A stretch of DNA of 64,000 bases, from contig NZ_CP053440.1 of NCBI RefSeq assembly GCF_000769405.2, positions 434,001 to 498,000 on the forward strand. Direction: 5' to 3'. Within the stretch, counting starts at the first letter, position 1, and each line of letters starts with the position of its first letter. A program made the translations under genes and the position numbers. This stretch comes from Rhizobium brockwellii. Its GTDB lineage: Bacteria > Pseudomonadota > Alphaproteobacteria > Rhizobiales > Rhizobiaceae. Below the pieces are notes generated by a model. That model was given only the letters and a program-made list of their open reading frames with translations. It had not been told where the DNA came from and ran no database searches. Positions 7,924 to 15,913 of this stretch are shown piece by piece.

Positions 7924-8273
7924 TCTTTCCGTCAAACCTCGTCAGGATCATGGTGGCCACCAAACCCGTAGACTTCCGCAAGGGTCATGACGGCTTGGCG
8001 GCGCTGGTGAAGAATGAGCTGCACAAGGACCCGTTTACCGGAACGGTCTTCGTGTTCCGATCACGCAAGGCGGACCGGTTGAAGCTGATCTACTGGGATG
8101 GCTCCGGGATCGTCATGGCCTACAAACGGCTGGAAGAGCAGACGTTCACTTGGCCAGGCATCAAGGATGGATTGATGACGCTCACCCACGCCCAGTTCGA
8201 AGCTCTGTTTGCGGGCCTCGATTGGCGGCGGGTTCATGCCATACAGACGAGAACCCCGGAGGTCATCGAATAG
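7920..8273 (+). CDS. tnpB: IS66 family accessory protein TnpB (Orf2)
   Basis: The 117-residue protein shows the IS66 Orf2 signature MVATKPVDFRKGHDGLAALV, then FRSRKADRLKLIYWDGSG and KRLEEQTFTWP. It is full length for the family. It starts in an ATGA overlap with the preceding gene, so translation is coupled. The biochemical role is not settled; it is needed with the other two proteins for efficient transposition. Confidence 0.95.
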   Translation: MIFPSNLVRIMVATKPVDFRKGHDGLAALVKNELHKDPFTGTVFVFRSRKADRLKLIYWDGSGIVMAYKRLEEQTFTWPGIKDGLMTLTHAQFEALFAGLDWRRVHAIQTRTPEVIE

Positions 8274-8342
8274 CTGCGGCACGATGACTCAGGACTATAA
8301 ATTCCAAAGGCAAAACGGGCTGGATTTTGGTAGGTTCTAGCC

Positions 8343-9899
8343 ATGCTAGACGCCGCCGACCTTCCCGATGATGTTGCCGCCCTGAAGGCGATGCTGCTCG
8401 CAGCCCAGGCACGCGAGGCAGGCAAAGACGCCCAGATAGCCCGCAAGGATGAGCGGATCGAACGGCTTGAGAAGCTGGTCGCAGCGTTCAAGCAGGCAGC
8501 CTTCGGGCGCAAGTCTGAGAAGACCGATCCCTGCCAGTTTGATCTGGCACTGGAAGACCTGGAAACGGCCATTGCAGCGATCCATGCCGAGGATGAGGCG
8601 GACGTTCCTGCTGGAAACAGGATTGCCAAGGCACACGCGATCAATCGCGGCTCCCTTCCAAAGCACCTTCCCCGTGTCGAAGAGGTGATCGAGCCGGAAA
8701 GCCTAATCTGCGCCTGCGGTGGATGCCTGCATTGCATTGGCGAGGATGTCTCGGAGCGTTTGGACGTGGTCCCGGCGCAATTGCGCGTCATCGTCACGCG
8801 TCGTCCCAAATATGCGTGCCGTGCCTGCACCGACGGCGTCCTTCAGGCCCCAGCTCCAGCACGGCTGATCCAGGCAGGCCTACCGACCGAAGCGACCGTC
8901 GCGCATGTTCTGGTCTCCAAATATGCCGATCACCTTCCGCTTTACCGCCAGGCCCAGATCATGAGCCGCCAGGGTGTCGATCTCGACCGCTCCACGCTCG
9001 CAGACTGGGTCGGTCGGGCAGCCTATGAATTGCGGCCCGTCTTCGATGCACTGATTGCCGACCTGAAGCGCTCGACCAAGCTGTTCATGGACGAAACCCG
9101 TGCTCCGGTGCTTGATCCTGGCTCCCGCAAAACCAAGACCGGATACTTCTGGGCGCTCGCGCGGGATGATCGCCCATGGGGCGGCGGCGCTCCACCGGGC
9201 GTGGCCTTCACCTATGCGCCTGGTCGAGGAGGCATTCATGCAGAACGAATATTGCGGGGCTTCTCCGGTATCCTGCAGGTCGATGGCTATACCGGATACA
9301 ACAGGCTGATCGCACCAGAGCGCGTTGGCCCGGACATTCGGCTTGCCTATTGTTGGGCACACGCCCGTCGCAAGTTGGTGGAGATCACCCACAACGGAAT
9401 AGCACCGATTGCCGAAGACGGCGTCAAACGGATCGGTGAACTGTATCGCATCGAGGCCGAACTGCGCGGCCGTGATCCGCAGGTTCGTCTCGCTGGACGG
9501 CAGGAGCGGTCAGCGCCACTCGTCGCCGACATGCAAACCTGGCTTGTCCATCACCGTGCCCGTGTCTCAACCAAGTCCCCACTCGGCGAGGCCTTGGCCT
9601 ACATTGCCAAATACTGGGATGGTCTGAAGCTCTTCCTGACCGATGGCCGCATCGAGATCGACAACAACAGTGTCGAGCGGACCATCCGGCCGATAGCCCT
9701 CAATCGTAAGAATGCGCTCTTTGCCGGGCACGACACTGGTGCTGAGAACTGGGCGACCATCGCCTCGCTCATCGAGACGTGTAAGCTCAATTCGGTTGAT
9801 CCGCAGGCCTACCTGACCGCCACGCTCACCGCCATTGTCAACGGCCACAGGCAGAACCGGATTGATGAGCTTCTGCCGTGGCAGTATGCGGCAACGTAA
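8343..9899 (+). CDS. tnpC: IS66 family transposase TnpC (DDE)
   Basis: The 518-residue transposase is intact. It has an N-terminal leucine-zipper-like coiled coil (residues about 10-55, LKAMLL…ERIEKL type), a zinc-finger-like Cys cluster (CACGGC, then CRAC) near 120-160, and a DDE catalytic core: D250 in FMDETRAP, D314 in LQVDGYTGYN and E445 in NNSVERTIRP. A short C-terminal IS66 domain ends in LLPWQY. It cuts and joins the IS ends. The gap to tnpB (69 bp) is normal for the family. Confidence 0.95.
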   Translation: MLDAADLPDDVAALKAMLLAAQAREAGKDAQIARKDERIERLEKLVAAFKQAAFGRKSEKTDPCQFDLALEDLETAIAAIHAEDEADVPAGNRIAKAHAINRGSLPKHLPRVEEVIEPESLICACGGCLHCIGEDVSERLDVVPAQLRVIVTRRPKYACRACTDGVLQAPAPARLIQAGLPTEATVAHVLVSKYADHLPLYRQAQIMSRQGVDLDRSTLADWVGRAAYELRPVFDALIADLKRSTKLFMDETRAPVLDPGSRKTKTGYFWALARDDRPWGGGAPPGVAFTYAPGRGGIHAERILRGFSGILQVDGYTGYNRLIAPERVGPDIRLAYCWAHARRKLVEITHNGIAPIAEDGVKRIGELYRIEAELRGRDPQVRLAGRQERSAPLVADMQTWLVHHRARVSTKSPLGEALAYIAKYWDGLKLFLTDGRIEIDNNSVERTIRPIALNRKNALFAGHDTGAENWATIASLIETCKLNSVDPQAYLTATLTAIVNGHRQNRIDELLPWQYAAT

Positions 9900-9957
9900 T
9901 CTGCGCCAACCGGAACGCTGTCCCCGACCCAACGTGGGCACCGGGCCGGGGGCATTC

Positions 9958-10353
9958 TCAACTATCGAGGAGAGCCGTGCCGTAGGAATTGTCTACAGCG
10001 CATAACCAGGTGCCAGACGAGTCTCTACGAAACACATAGGTGGCACGTCGTACCGTCGACGTCGCAATGCCGCTTTCGTCGACGGCATCCAACCACGTTT
10101 CCATGATGACCAACGCTGTGTCTCCGCCCTCGATCACCTCCATCCGCCCTTGGCGGACTTTCAATTTACCTTGGAAATGAGCAGAGATTGCTTCGAACGC
10201 TTTCCTGATCTGGTCTTTGCCTTTGGCGTACATGCCTGCCTTGACCACTAAGGTGGCATCATCGGTGTAAAATCGCATCAAGCCGTCGAAGTCTTTGGCC
10301 GATATGGAACGGTCTGCAGATTCGATAAGGGCTTTCAAGGGATGGTCGGACAT
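9958..10353 (-). CDS. SnoaL/NTF2-like protein carried as passenger in the IS66 element
   Basis: The 131-residue protein starts at the ATG at 10353 (GGAG upstream). It has the NTF2-like cone fold pattern: SADRSISAKDFDGLMRFYTD at residues 12-31, DDATLVV, GKDQIRKAFEAI, and a long C-terminal sheet (RATYVFRRDSSGTWLCAVDN). Such proteins often act as isomerases, or bind small ligands, or detoxify; no catalytic set is assured. It lies inside the IS, downstream of and convergent with tnpC, between tnpC and the right inverted repeat, so it moves with the element. Passenger genes are unusual for IS66. Function not predictable. Confidence 0.8.
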   Translation of the reverse strand: MSDHPLKALIESADRSISAKDFDGLMRFYTDDATLVVKAGMYAKGKDQIRKAFEAISAHFQGKLKVRQGRMEVIEGGDTALVIMETWLDAVDESGIATSTVRRATYVFRRDSSGTWLCAVDNSYGTALLDS

Positions 10354-10380
10354 TCTGGACTCCAAAATGGCCGCGAGCGG

Positions 10381-10407
10381 AAAAACAAAACCCGCCTCGC
10401 GGCGGGT
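10381..10407 (-). terminator. Rho-independent terminator-like hairpin inside the IS66 element
   Basis: On the minus strand, ACCCGCC-GCGA-GGCGGGT is followed by TTTGTTTTT, a good stem with a T run. It lies between the right inverted repeat and the SnoaL start, so it would stop transcription entering the element from the interrupted host gene, and may act as a leader terminator for the passenger gene. Confidence 0.65.
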
Positions 10408-10557
10408 TGCTTTGTCTGGAAATATGACGTGCTTAACCCACCACTCGATGAATGGTGATAATAATCACAGTGAAAGCGCGAACAAATTCCATGGTGCATC
10501 TTTATCACCAGCGTCAGCGACTGGCAAATGATCACGTCCAATTTTGAGCAAGCTAGT

Positions 10558-10583
10558 CAAGGTGCCAGCGGCACACCGTTTAC
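10558..10583. repeat. IS66 right terminal inverted repeat
   Basis: Its reverse complement begins GTAAACGGTGTGCCGCTGGC and matches the left repeat at 20 of 26 positions. It ends in TTAC at 10583, directly before the right copy of the target duplication. Confidence 0.9.
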
Positions 10584-10591
10584 TTTTCTCC
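10584..10591. repeat. Target site duplication, right copy (TTTTCTCC)
   Basis: Exact repeat of 7443-7450, directly after the right IS end. Confidence 0.95.
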
Positions 10592-11154
10592 GCCTTCGAC
10601 ATCTGGTTGAAGCTTTTGGGCGCGAACAGCACGACACGCATTGAGTTTTCGGATGAGATGAAATCGGGGGCCGGGAGATGCTCTGCTTCGATCTCAATTA
10701 GCGTCTTGTCGAGACCGCCACCGCGTTCCTCACAGAGGCCGAATGAACGCATAGTCGCTGCCAGTTTTTCGTTTCGGGAGCGTCGTTCGTCGAGGATTCG
10801 GTCGGTACTGATCAGAGAGTTACCCGGATTGCTGACCTCGATCCGGTTATCATAGATCTCGACTACAGGACCGACGCCAGTCGCCATGAAATCCTGGTGG
10901 ATGAGTGCGTTGGCAATCACTTCCCGGATAGCTGTTTCCGGGAAGTGCGGAACCATGCGTCGAACCCCGTCGATATAGCGTTCGTCCTTAGGCAGGCGTT
11001 CCATCAGGAATCTCATCATGCCGGTGAAACCGACGGCGTAGCCCTTCTTGCCTTCCTGTTCGAAGTCGGATCGAGATTTATCGCGGCCGGTATATTTGAC
11101 GATGCGAACGGCTTTCCCGGCGATGGAGGGAAAGGCCGTGACGTCGCAAGGCAT
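10584..11154 (-). pseudogene. 5'-proximal part of a RecG-like/AlbA-domain ATP-binding regulator gene, interrupted by IS66
   Basis: On the minus strand from 11154 the frame encodes about 190 residues of the RecG-related ATP-binding family: VRIVKYTGRD, then FLMERLP, FPETAIREVIANALIHQDF (the GHKL-like ATP-site helix), DNRIEVSNPG and GLCEERGGGLD. It continues into the IS only as junk. Joined to 7231-7450 it gives a frame of about 260 residues. The family is normally some 470-500 residues with an N-terminal AlbA_2 domain. That domain is missing here, so the gene had probably lost its 5' part before or apart from the IS event. Proteins of this type are DNA/ATP-binding regulators, sometimes defence-related. 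Confidence 0.85.
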
Positions 11155-11444
11155 TTCGTTTCCTCGTTTTATCCCCCTTATATCAGATTCGCCCCTATCG
11201 TCACGGTCCGCTCAGGTGAGAGGGGTGAGTTTTTTCAGCAAAAACAATGCGATGGTAATAAGAAGTGAGCGACGCGTTTTATCCGCGTTTTGAATGCGGC
11301 AAGGGAGAAGCAGGTCGCCCCGATGACCTAGATACGGCGCTCTGTCTTTATCCCCCTTTTGTCGGGATCGCGATTGATCACGCATCTAGACCCGAAATAA
11401 ATAGAACAAAAACAAGGTGATGATGGCTGTAATGGGGCTTGACT
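11155..11444. other. No gene recognised
   Basis: This 290-base stretch lies between the truncated RecG-like gene and the acyl-CoA dehydrogenase fragment. The string TTTATCCCCCTT occurs twice (near 11168 and 11347), which may mark an old junction. No coding frame with recognisable protein features is seen. Confidence 0.5.
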
Positions 11445-11890
11445 ACTATCGCCGTTATGTCGGAAACGCGCTGCGTATAAACCATAATCAACGCGTCGGC
11501 CCGACGAGGTTTTCGACATCGCATTGTCGGAATTGCCCCACATCAGATTTCCGGCGGCTGACGCGCGCAGCCAGTGGTCTTTCTGCGCGCTCGAGCCACG
11601 AAAAAGGACGAGGTTGAGAGGAAGATGATGATAGCCGAAGAGATGGGCCAGCGAGCCGTCTGTCCGGGCAAATTCTCGCACGACACGCAGGATCGACAGC
11701 CAGGAGGCTCCTTGTCCGCCGTAGCCGACCGGGATCTGGGCTGACGGCAAGTCGTTTCTTTCAGAAGCCGGATCTGCTCGATCGGCCGACCGCCCTTCTT
11801 ATCGCGCTCGACCGCGTCTCGATGAAAAATCGCCTGCAGCTCGATAGCCCTGGCCACGAAGGGATCCGTTATATCGCGTTGGGAAGACAT
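11445..11890 (-). pseudogene. 5' fragment of an acyl-CoA dehydrogenase/desulfurization-type monooxygenase gene, frameshifted
   Basis: From the ATG at 11890 the minus strand reads MSSQRDITDPFVARAIELQA and RPIEQIRLLKE. One base is then missing near 11745 and the frame shifts to LPSAQIPVGYGGQGASWLS, VREFARTDGSLAHLFGYHH and LRASAAGNLMWGNSDNAM. This is the N-terminal half of the acyl-CoA dehydrogenase fold as found in DszC/SfnB-like flavin enzymes. Homology fades near 11445, so the C-terminal two-thirds is absent. The gene is dead by both truncation and frameshift. Confidence 0.75.
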
Positions 11891-12825
11891 ATCAGCCCCA
11901 TGTTTCTCCGCCTTGCTGGCAGCGCTTCGGGCTCAAAGGTTCGGCGAATGTCGGTTCAAGTCCAGCAATATCTATTTGAGGTCCCGGCAAGAGATTCTTT
12001 CTCGCCACCCTACGACGACCTGGCTAACGGTTTGCGGATAACCTCCGGGTGGCAATACGCGCGCTTCCACAGAGAACGACTGTCTCTTTTGCGACGTCGA
12101 TGGCGCGGCTGCGAGTTCGAAGTAAAGCGTCGCTAGCTCCAAGTTGAACATCGCATCGTGAGGTGGTCGGTTCGATCCCAATCAAGGCGAAGGATATTCG
12201 TCGCGCGACCATCGACCACCAACTCGGCGCGCAGGAAATCGCCACCGTATCTCGGCGAGGAACAATCTGGGCTTGCCACCGGGATCACAAGAGGGTCCGG
12301 AGCGGGCATCGTAGTCTGAAGCTTCACCACCAATCACAGCTAATGCGGTCTGCGCAGCCGAAATGGCTAACCCTCCCGCTGGCACTTATTTGCGATCGAA
12401 ACGTGTCAATCGACGAGTGATGATAAGCACGAGGTCAAAGTGAAAAGTGAAAAGCATCCACCATCCACTTCGTGCCTGGCAGCGGGTTGCGCTGAAGCAC
12501 GTGAGCACAAAAATAGGCGTTCCCGGCGTTAGCAGACATGCTGGTCGCACGGCGGTACGATTCCGTTCAGGACGCCCTTCTTCTGCAAACGGCGACGAGG
12601 TCAACGCCAGGGTGTTAAATTGAGGTTGTGCGGGTCTTCAGGCCCTTCGCCTTGAGGGCGAAACCTTGCTTACACCGTAGGCTGCCAGAGGCAAAGGGAA
12701 AAAGACCCGGAACTTTTTGTTAATACGTGCATTTGTCGCGTGAGGGTGGTGTGAACGCATGTGCTCAATGTGATCCGTTTGCCGAGCCAGTCGCCACACA
12801 CTCTCTCTTCTTTCAAGGATATGCG
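11891..12825. other. 935 bases without a supported gene
   Basis: Several short open frames exist on both strands, but none shows a recognisable family or a convincing ribosome site. The stretch contains a copy of a short dispersed motif (12162-12190) and a T-rich sequence near 12715 that may belong to the promoter of the next gene. It is probably decayed DNA between the pseudogene zone and the operon at 12826. Confidence 0.5.
12162..12190. repeat. Short dispersed motif, copy 2 of 3
   Basis: GGTCGGTTCGATCCCAATCAAGGCGA resembles the motif at 7193-7221 and 25588-25617 (shared GGTCG, GGTTCGA and TCAAGGCG). It is the most divergent copy and lies in otherwise featureless DNA. Confidence 0.25.
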
Positions 12826-13014
12826 ATGGCCAATGAACATATTGTCGAGGTGGTCGCTACCAATGGCGAAGTCCCGGCGCCTTTGGGAATCGTCAGCGTC
12901 AAGCATGCACTCGATATGCGGGAGGCCGAGTGTATGGCATATTCGCATCCCGAGCACGAAGCGGGCAACACGGACGTCTTCGTCACGCGAGATGAACTGG
13001 CAAAACTTCCATGA
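12826..13014 (+). CDS. Small conserved-looking protein of unknown function
   Basis: The 62-residue acidic protein begins MANEHIVEVVATNGEVPAPL and contains VKHALDMREAECMAY. The start at 12826 follows AAGGA by about six bases; a longer frame from 12727 lacks a ribosome site. Its stop overlaps the start of the SHOCT gene (ATGA), so the two are translationally coupled. No known family is recognised. Confidence 0.6.
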   Translation: MANEHIVEVVATNGEVPAPLGIVSVKHALDMREAECMAYSHPEHEAGNTDVFVTRDELAKLP

Positions 13015-13823
13015 GCCTCGACGATAACGGCGAAATATCCGCTGAACTGCGGGGCATTGCAGAACGACATAACTTCAGCCTGGATGCGGTCGGACATCTC
13101 TTTGGCGCTCTTGTCGCAGCTGGTGGCTTGCAGGCGCAGTTCTATCATCCGGAATTCGGCGGTATGGGCCAGTGGTCCCAAGGCGGCATGCTGATGATCG
13201 GCGATATGTTCAATCATAGCCTGAAGGCGAGGGTAGCGGCGCTCTGCTCGGACCTTGCCGAAATAGCTCACCGCGCGGCGGATGCGAAGCCGCGATCTGC
13301 TCAACACCAGTCGCAGTACCAGGGCGGTGGAGAGCACCTTCGCGTGGCGCCCGCCGCGTCGAATTGGTGGCCGAAGGAGTTGGGTACGCCATCCGCGACC
13401 GGAGCGCAGAACGATTTGCGCTACGCCTTCTTTCCAGCTAGCCGGCGGCTCGCTCTCGCACTGGCTGGCCAAGTCACGATCTATGACACCAAGGATCACC
13501 TCATCAGCGGCTTCTCGCAACAGCAGTCGGGCGATCAACGCGTGACATTCAGCTCGCAACATGGCCCGATCGACCCGTCACAGCTGGATAAAGTTTCCAC
13601 GTCTGGTGAGCCGGTCACGAACCGACCAGCGGCTCCGGATGAGGGGAAAGCGGCGTCATCGGAAAACTCTGGGGAGCACTCGAACAATCCAGCTCGGAGC
13701 TCCGCAAATCTCGAAGACAACATCTTCGACAAAATCGAGCGGCTTGCCTCGTTACACGCGAAGGGCATCGTGACGGACAAGGAATTCGAAGCGAAGAAGA
13801 GCGAGCTTCTCGGTCGACTGTAG
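13011..13823 (+). CDS. SHOCT-domain protein of unknown function
   Basis: The protein has 270 residues. The N-terminal half (residues 1-85) contains FSLDAVGHLFGALVAAGGLQ and a Gly/Met-rich segment (FGGMGQWSQGGMLMIGDMFN) reminiscent of small SHOCT-associated proteins. The middle (about 90-230) is low-complexity and polar. The last 35 residues form a SHOCT motif (IERLASLHAKGIVTDKEFEA, then KKSELLGRL), a short helical pair found at C-termini of many proteins and thought to mediate oligomerisation. There is no signal peptide. It overlaps the preceding small gene by four bases and is followed 55 bp later by a transglutaminase-like gene. Confidence 0.75.
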   Translation: MSLDDNGEISAELRGIAERHNFSLDAVGHLFGALVAAGGLQAQFYHPEFGGMGQWSQGGMLMIGDMFNHSLKARVAALCSDLAEIAHRAADAKPRSAQHQSQYQGGGEHLRVAPAASNWWPKELGTPSATGAQNDLRYAFFPASRRLALALAGQVTIYDTKDHLISGFSQQQSGDQRVTFSSQHGPIDPSQLDKVSTSGEPVTNRPAAPDEGKAASSENSGEHSNNPARSSANLEDNIFDKIERLASLHAKGIVTDKEFEAKKSELLGRL

Positions 13824-13878
13824 AAGGGCGCGAAGCCTTGCGACACGCAAAGCACTGCCGAAAATGCGGGAAACGACA

Positions 13879-14745
13879 ATGACGGTGCGTTATAGGCTGG
13901 GCTGCGAACTATCCTACGAGGTCAAAAGCCCGACCACGTTCATCTTCAACCTTGAAGTTGCCAAGCTCGTTCGACACCGGAACCTGGCCGAACGGCTGAC
14001 CATCAGTCCAGATCTGCCAAGGCGTACCTATATCGTGCCCGATGTTCGCAACCGGTATTTCAGCATCAATGCGGACGCTGGGCCTCTCGATATCCGCTAT
14101 GAGGCTGAAGTGACGCTTGAGGTTTTTCGAACGGATCCCGCCTGCGTCAACGAAACGCCTTTGACGGAAATGCCGCTCGACATAATGCCGTTTCTGCTGC
14201 CATCTCGGTATGTCTCGTCCGATCGGCTGGCGACCTTCGCCGAGCGCGAGTTTGGCGATCTGCCGCAAGGCCATCAGCGGGTCACGGCGATCTGCAACTG
14301 GATCTACGAGACGATCGACTATCAGCGCGGATCGTCGGACGAGCAGACCACCGCAGACGAAAGTCTGTTGAGCCGGGCGGGGGTCTGCCGCGACTTCGCC
14401 CATATCGGTATTGCCTTCTGTCGCGCGCTGAATATACCGGCTCGCTTCGTCAGCTGTTATGCCTACGGTCTTGAGCCGTCCGATTTCCACGCGGTCTTCG
14501 AGGCTTATCTCGACGGTCGATGGTGGTTGTTCGACGCGACGCGGCAAGCGAACCTCGATGGCCTGGTCAGAATCGGCGTCGGCCGCGACGCCGCCGAAAT
14601 CGCATTCGCCTCTCCATTCGGCGAAATGGAGGCAGGACCGGTGAAGATTAACATCGAGCATGCCGACGGATCGCCAGAAGCTCCCGGCCGGACAACAGAT
14701 GCTATTTCGACGGAGGAGCCGGCACCCAATGCCGGTGCGGGTTAA
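13879..14745 (+). CDS. Transglutaminase-like cysteine peptidase family protein
   Basis: The 288-residue protein has an N-terminal beta-sandwich part (residues 1-120, bacterial transglutaminase N-type) and a transglutaminase core with the catalytic triad visible: C170 in RAGVCRDFAH, H204 in SDFHAVFEAY and D219 in WWLFDATR. Bacterial members act as proteases or cross-linkers or serve peptide ligation; the substrate is unknown. The ATG at 13879 is preferred because GCGGGA lies about six bases upstream; the in-frame ATG at 13864 lacks a ribosome site. The last 40 residues are Pro/Ala-rich and disordered-looking. Probably the last gene of the 12826 operon. Confidence 0.85.
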   Translation: MTVRYRLGCELSYEVKSPTTFIFNLEVAKLVRHRNLAERLTISPDLPRRTYIVPDVRNRYFSINADAGPLDIRYEAEVTLEVFRTDPACVNETPLTEMPLDIMPFLLPSRYVSSDRLATFAEREFGDLPQGHQRVTAICNWIYETIDYQRGSSDEQTTADESLLSRAGVCRDFAHIGIAFCRALNIPARFVSCYAYGLEPSDFHAVFEAYLDGRWWLFDATRQANLDGLVRIGVGRDAAEIAFASPFGEMEAGPVKINIEHADGSPEAPGRTTDAISTEEPAPNAGAG

Positions 14746-14867
14746 TGTCTCGACCGGATGGCCAGCCGACGCGCCGCTCCGCACCCTGATCGCGCCGCCG
14801 CCGAGATCCTTGCCCAGACCAAACGGTGAGGCGCGCCAACTGCCTGCAGCACGCTCTCGCATATTGT

Positions 14868-15818
14868 TCAAGAGCCCCAGACAACTGATTGCTCGTGCCG
14901 CTTGATCAGGTGCTTGAGGTTATCGAAGCCCGTGCGGATGTGGCGGGCGAAGTGATCGACGGCGGGCGTGCGAGGTGCGTCCGAACGCTTCAGCAGACCG
15001 AGCGCGCGTTCCGGGTGGGGTATAGGCACGGGCAGGGCGGTGATGGATTTGTCGTTGCGCAATGCGAAGACGACGCTGTGCGGCATGATGGTCAGCGCAT
15101 CGGCCGCCTTCATGTAGTGGACGACGCTCATGAGGGAACCGCCCGAATAGCGGATCTTGACCTCGGTTGCGCCGAAGGAGAGGAGCATGCTGCGCAAGTC
15201 GGCGAGCAGCGGGCTGCCCGGCGGCGGTGCGACCCAGGGGAAATCGAGGAGATGCACCGGTTGCGGTCGCCGCTTCATGAGCAGCGGGTGGGTGACCCGG
15301 CAGGCGACGACGTTGCGGCCGGGCAGGATCTGCTGGAATTCGAGGCCGGACCCTTCGTCGAGAATATCGATCGGACAGATGGCGAGATCGATCTGGTCGG
15401 CGTGAAGTGCTGCGCGCAGGTCCGGGAAATAACCGTAGGTCTGGTCGACGCGCACATCCGGATGCTGGTTCTGGAACTCCGCGATCATGCCGGCGATCAG
15501 CGCATCCATGAAGAAGGGCGTGCCGCCGACGCGCACGACGCCGCTTTTGCCGACCCGAAAACTCTCGACGACATCGGACGCCTTGCGCGATGCCGAGAGC
15601 ATAGTCTGGCCGTGGTCGGCCAAGGCGCGGCCGAGCGGCGTCGGCTGCAGCGGACGGCGGCCCTTGATGAAGAGCGGCTCGCCGATCCGCGCTTCCAGCA
15701 TGGAGAGCGTGCGCGACACCGCCGGCTGGGAGAGGCCGAGCAGCGCCGCGCCTTCGGTGACCCCGCCGGTTTTGACGACCGCAGCCAGCTGGACAAGGTG
15801 TCTTTCATCTATCTTCAT
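14868..15818 (-). CDS. LysR-type transcriptional regulator of the hydroxyquinol cluster
   Basis: The 316-residue protein has an N-terminal winged helix-turn-helix (residues 1-60: LVQLAAVVKTGGVTEGAALL, LSQPAVSRTLSMLEARIG) and a periplasmic-binding-like effector domain (about 90-300). It is divergent from the dioxygenase gene at 15914, the normal arrangement for a LysR that senses an aromatic inducer and controls the neighbouring operon. A palindromic sequence (15817-15831) overlaps its start codon and could be an autoregulatory site. The inducer is probably a hydroxyquinol-pathway intermediate, inferred from position. Confidence 0.9.
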   Translation of the reverse strand: MKIDERHLVQLAAVVKTGGVTEGAALLGLSQPAVSRTLSMLEARIGEPLFIKGRRPLQPTPLGRALADHGQTMLSASRKASDVVESFRVGKSGVVRVGGTPFFMDALIAGMIAEFQNQHPDVRVDQTYGYFPDLRAALHADQIDLAICPIDILDEGSGLEFQQILPGRNVVACRVTHPLLMKRRPQPVHLLDFPWVAPPPGSPLLADLRSMLLSFGATEVKIRYSGGSLMSVVHYMKAADALTIMPHSVVFALRNDKSITALPVPIPHPERALGLLKRSDAPRTPAVDHFARHIRTGFDNLKHLIKRHEQSVVWGS

Positions 15819-15831
15819 AACGATATGATAT
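15817..15831. promoter_or_regulatory. Possible LysR operator at the divergent catabolic promoter
   Basis: ATAACGATATGATAT has the T-N11-A spacing of LysR boxes and differs at one position from ATAAC-N5-GTTAT. It overlaps the start of the LysR gene and lies 83 bp from the dioxygenase start. It resembles the sites further right but may be a separate regulator's site. Confidence 0.35.
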
Positions 15832-15913
15832 ATTAAGTCGGAATAAAATCATCACAGTCAACGTGATGTCGCGCTAATTTATTCTCTACCAGCCAATGCT
15901 CTGGAGAAGACGC

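Larger units (their letters stand above)
7451..10583 (+). mobile_element. IS66-family insertion sequence with a passenger gene, 3,133 bp
   Basis: The ends are defined by imperfect inverted repeats (GTAACCGCTGTTCC… and GTAAACGGTGTGCC…, 20 of 26 positions matching) and flanked by perfect 8-bp direct repeats TTTTCTCC. Inside are the three IS66 genes in order: a TnpA-like gene (7534-7923), tnpB (7920-8273) and tnpC (8343-9899), all intact. The element does not end soon after tnpC as usual: about 680 bp follow, holding a SnoaL-like gene on the opposite strand (9958-10353) and a terminator-like hairpin (10381-10407). It interrupts a RecG-like gene. Perfect duplications and intact transposase genes suggest a recent insertion. 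Confidence 0.95.

Noticed and set aside
14889..15836. A 315-codon plus-strand frame opposite the LysR gene
   Set aside because: Low-complexity Glu/Arg/Asp composition typical of an antisense shadow; the LysR on the other strand has full domain features.
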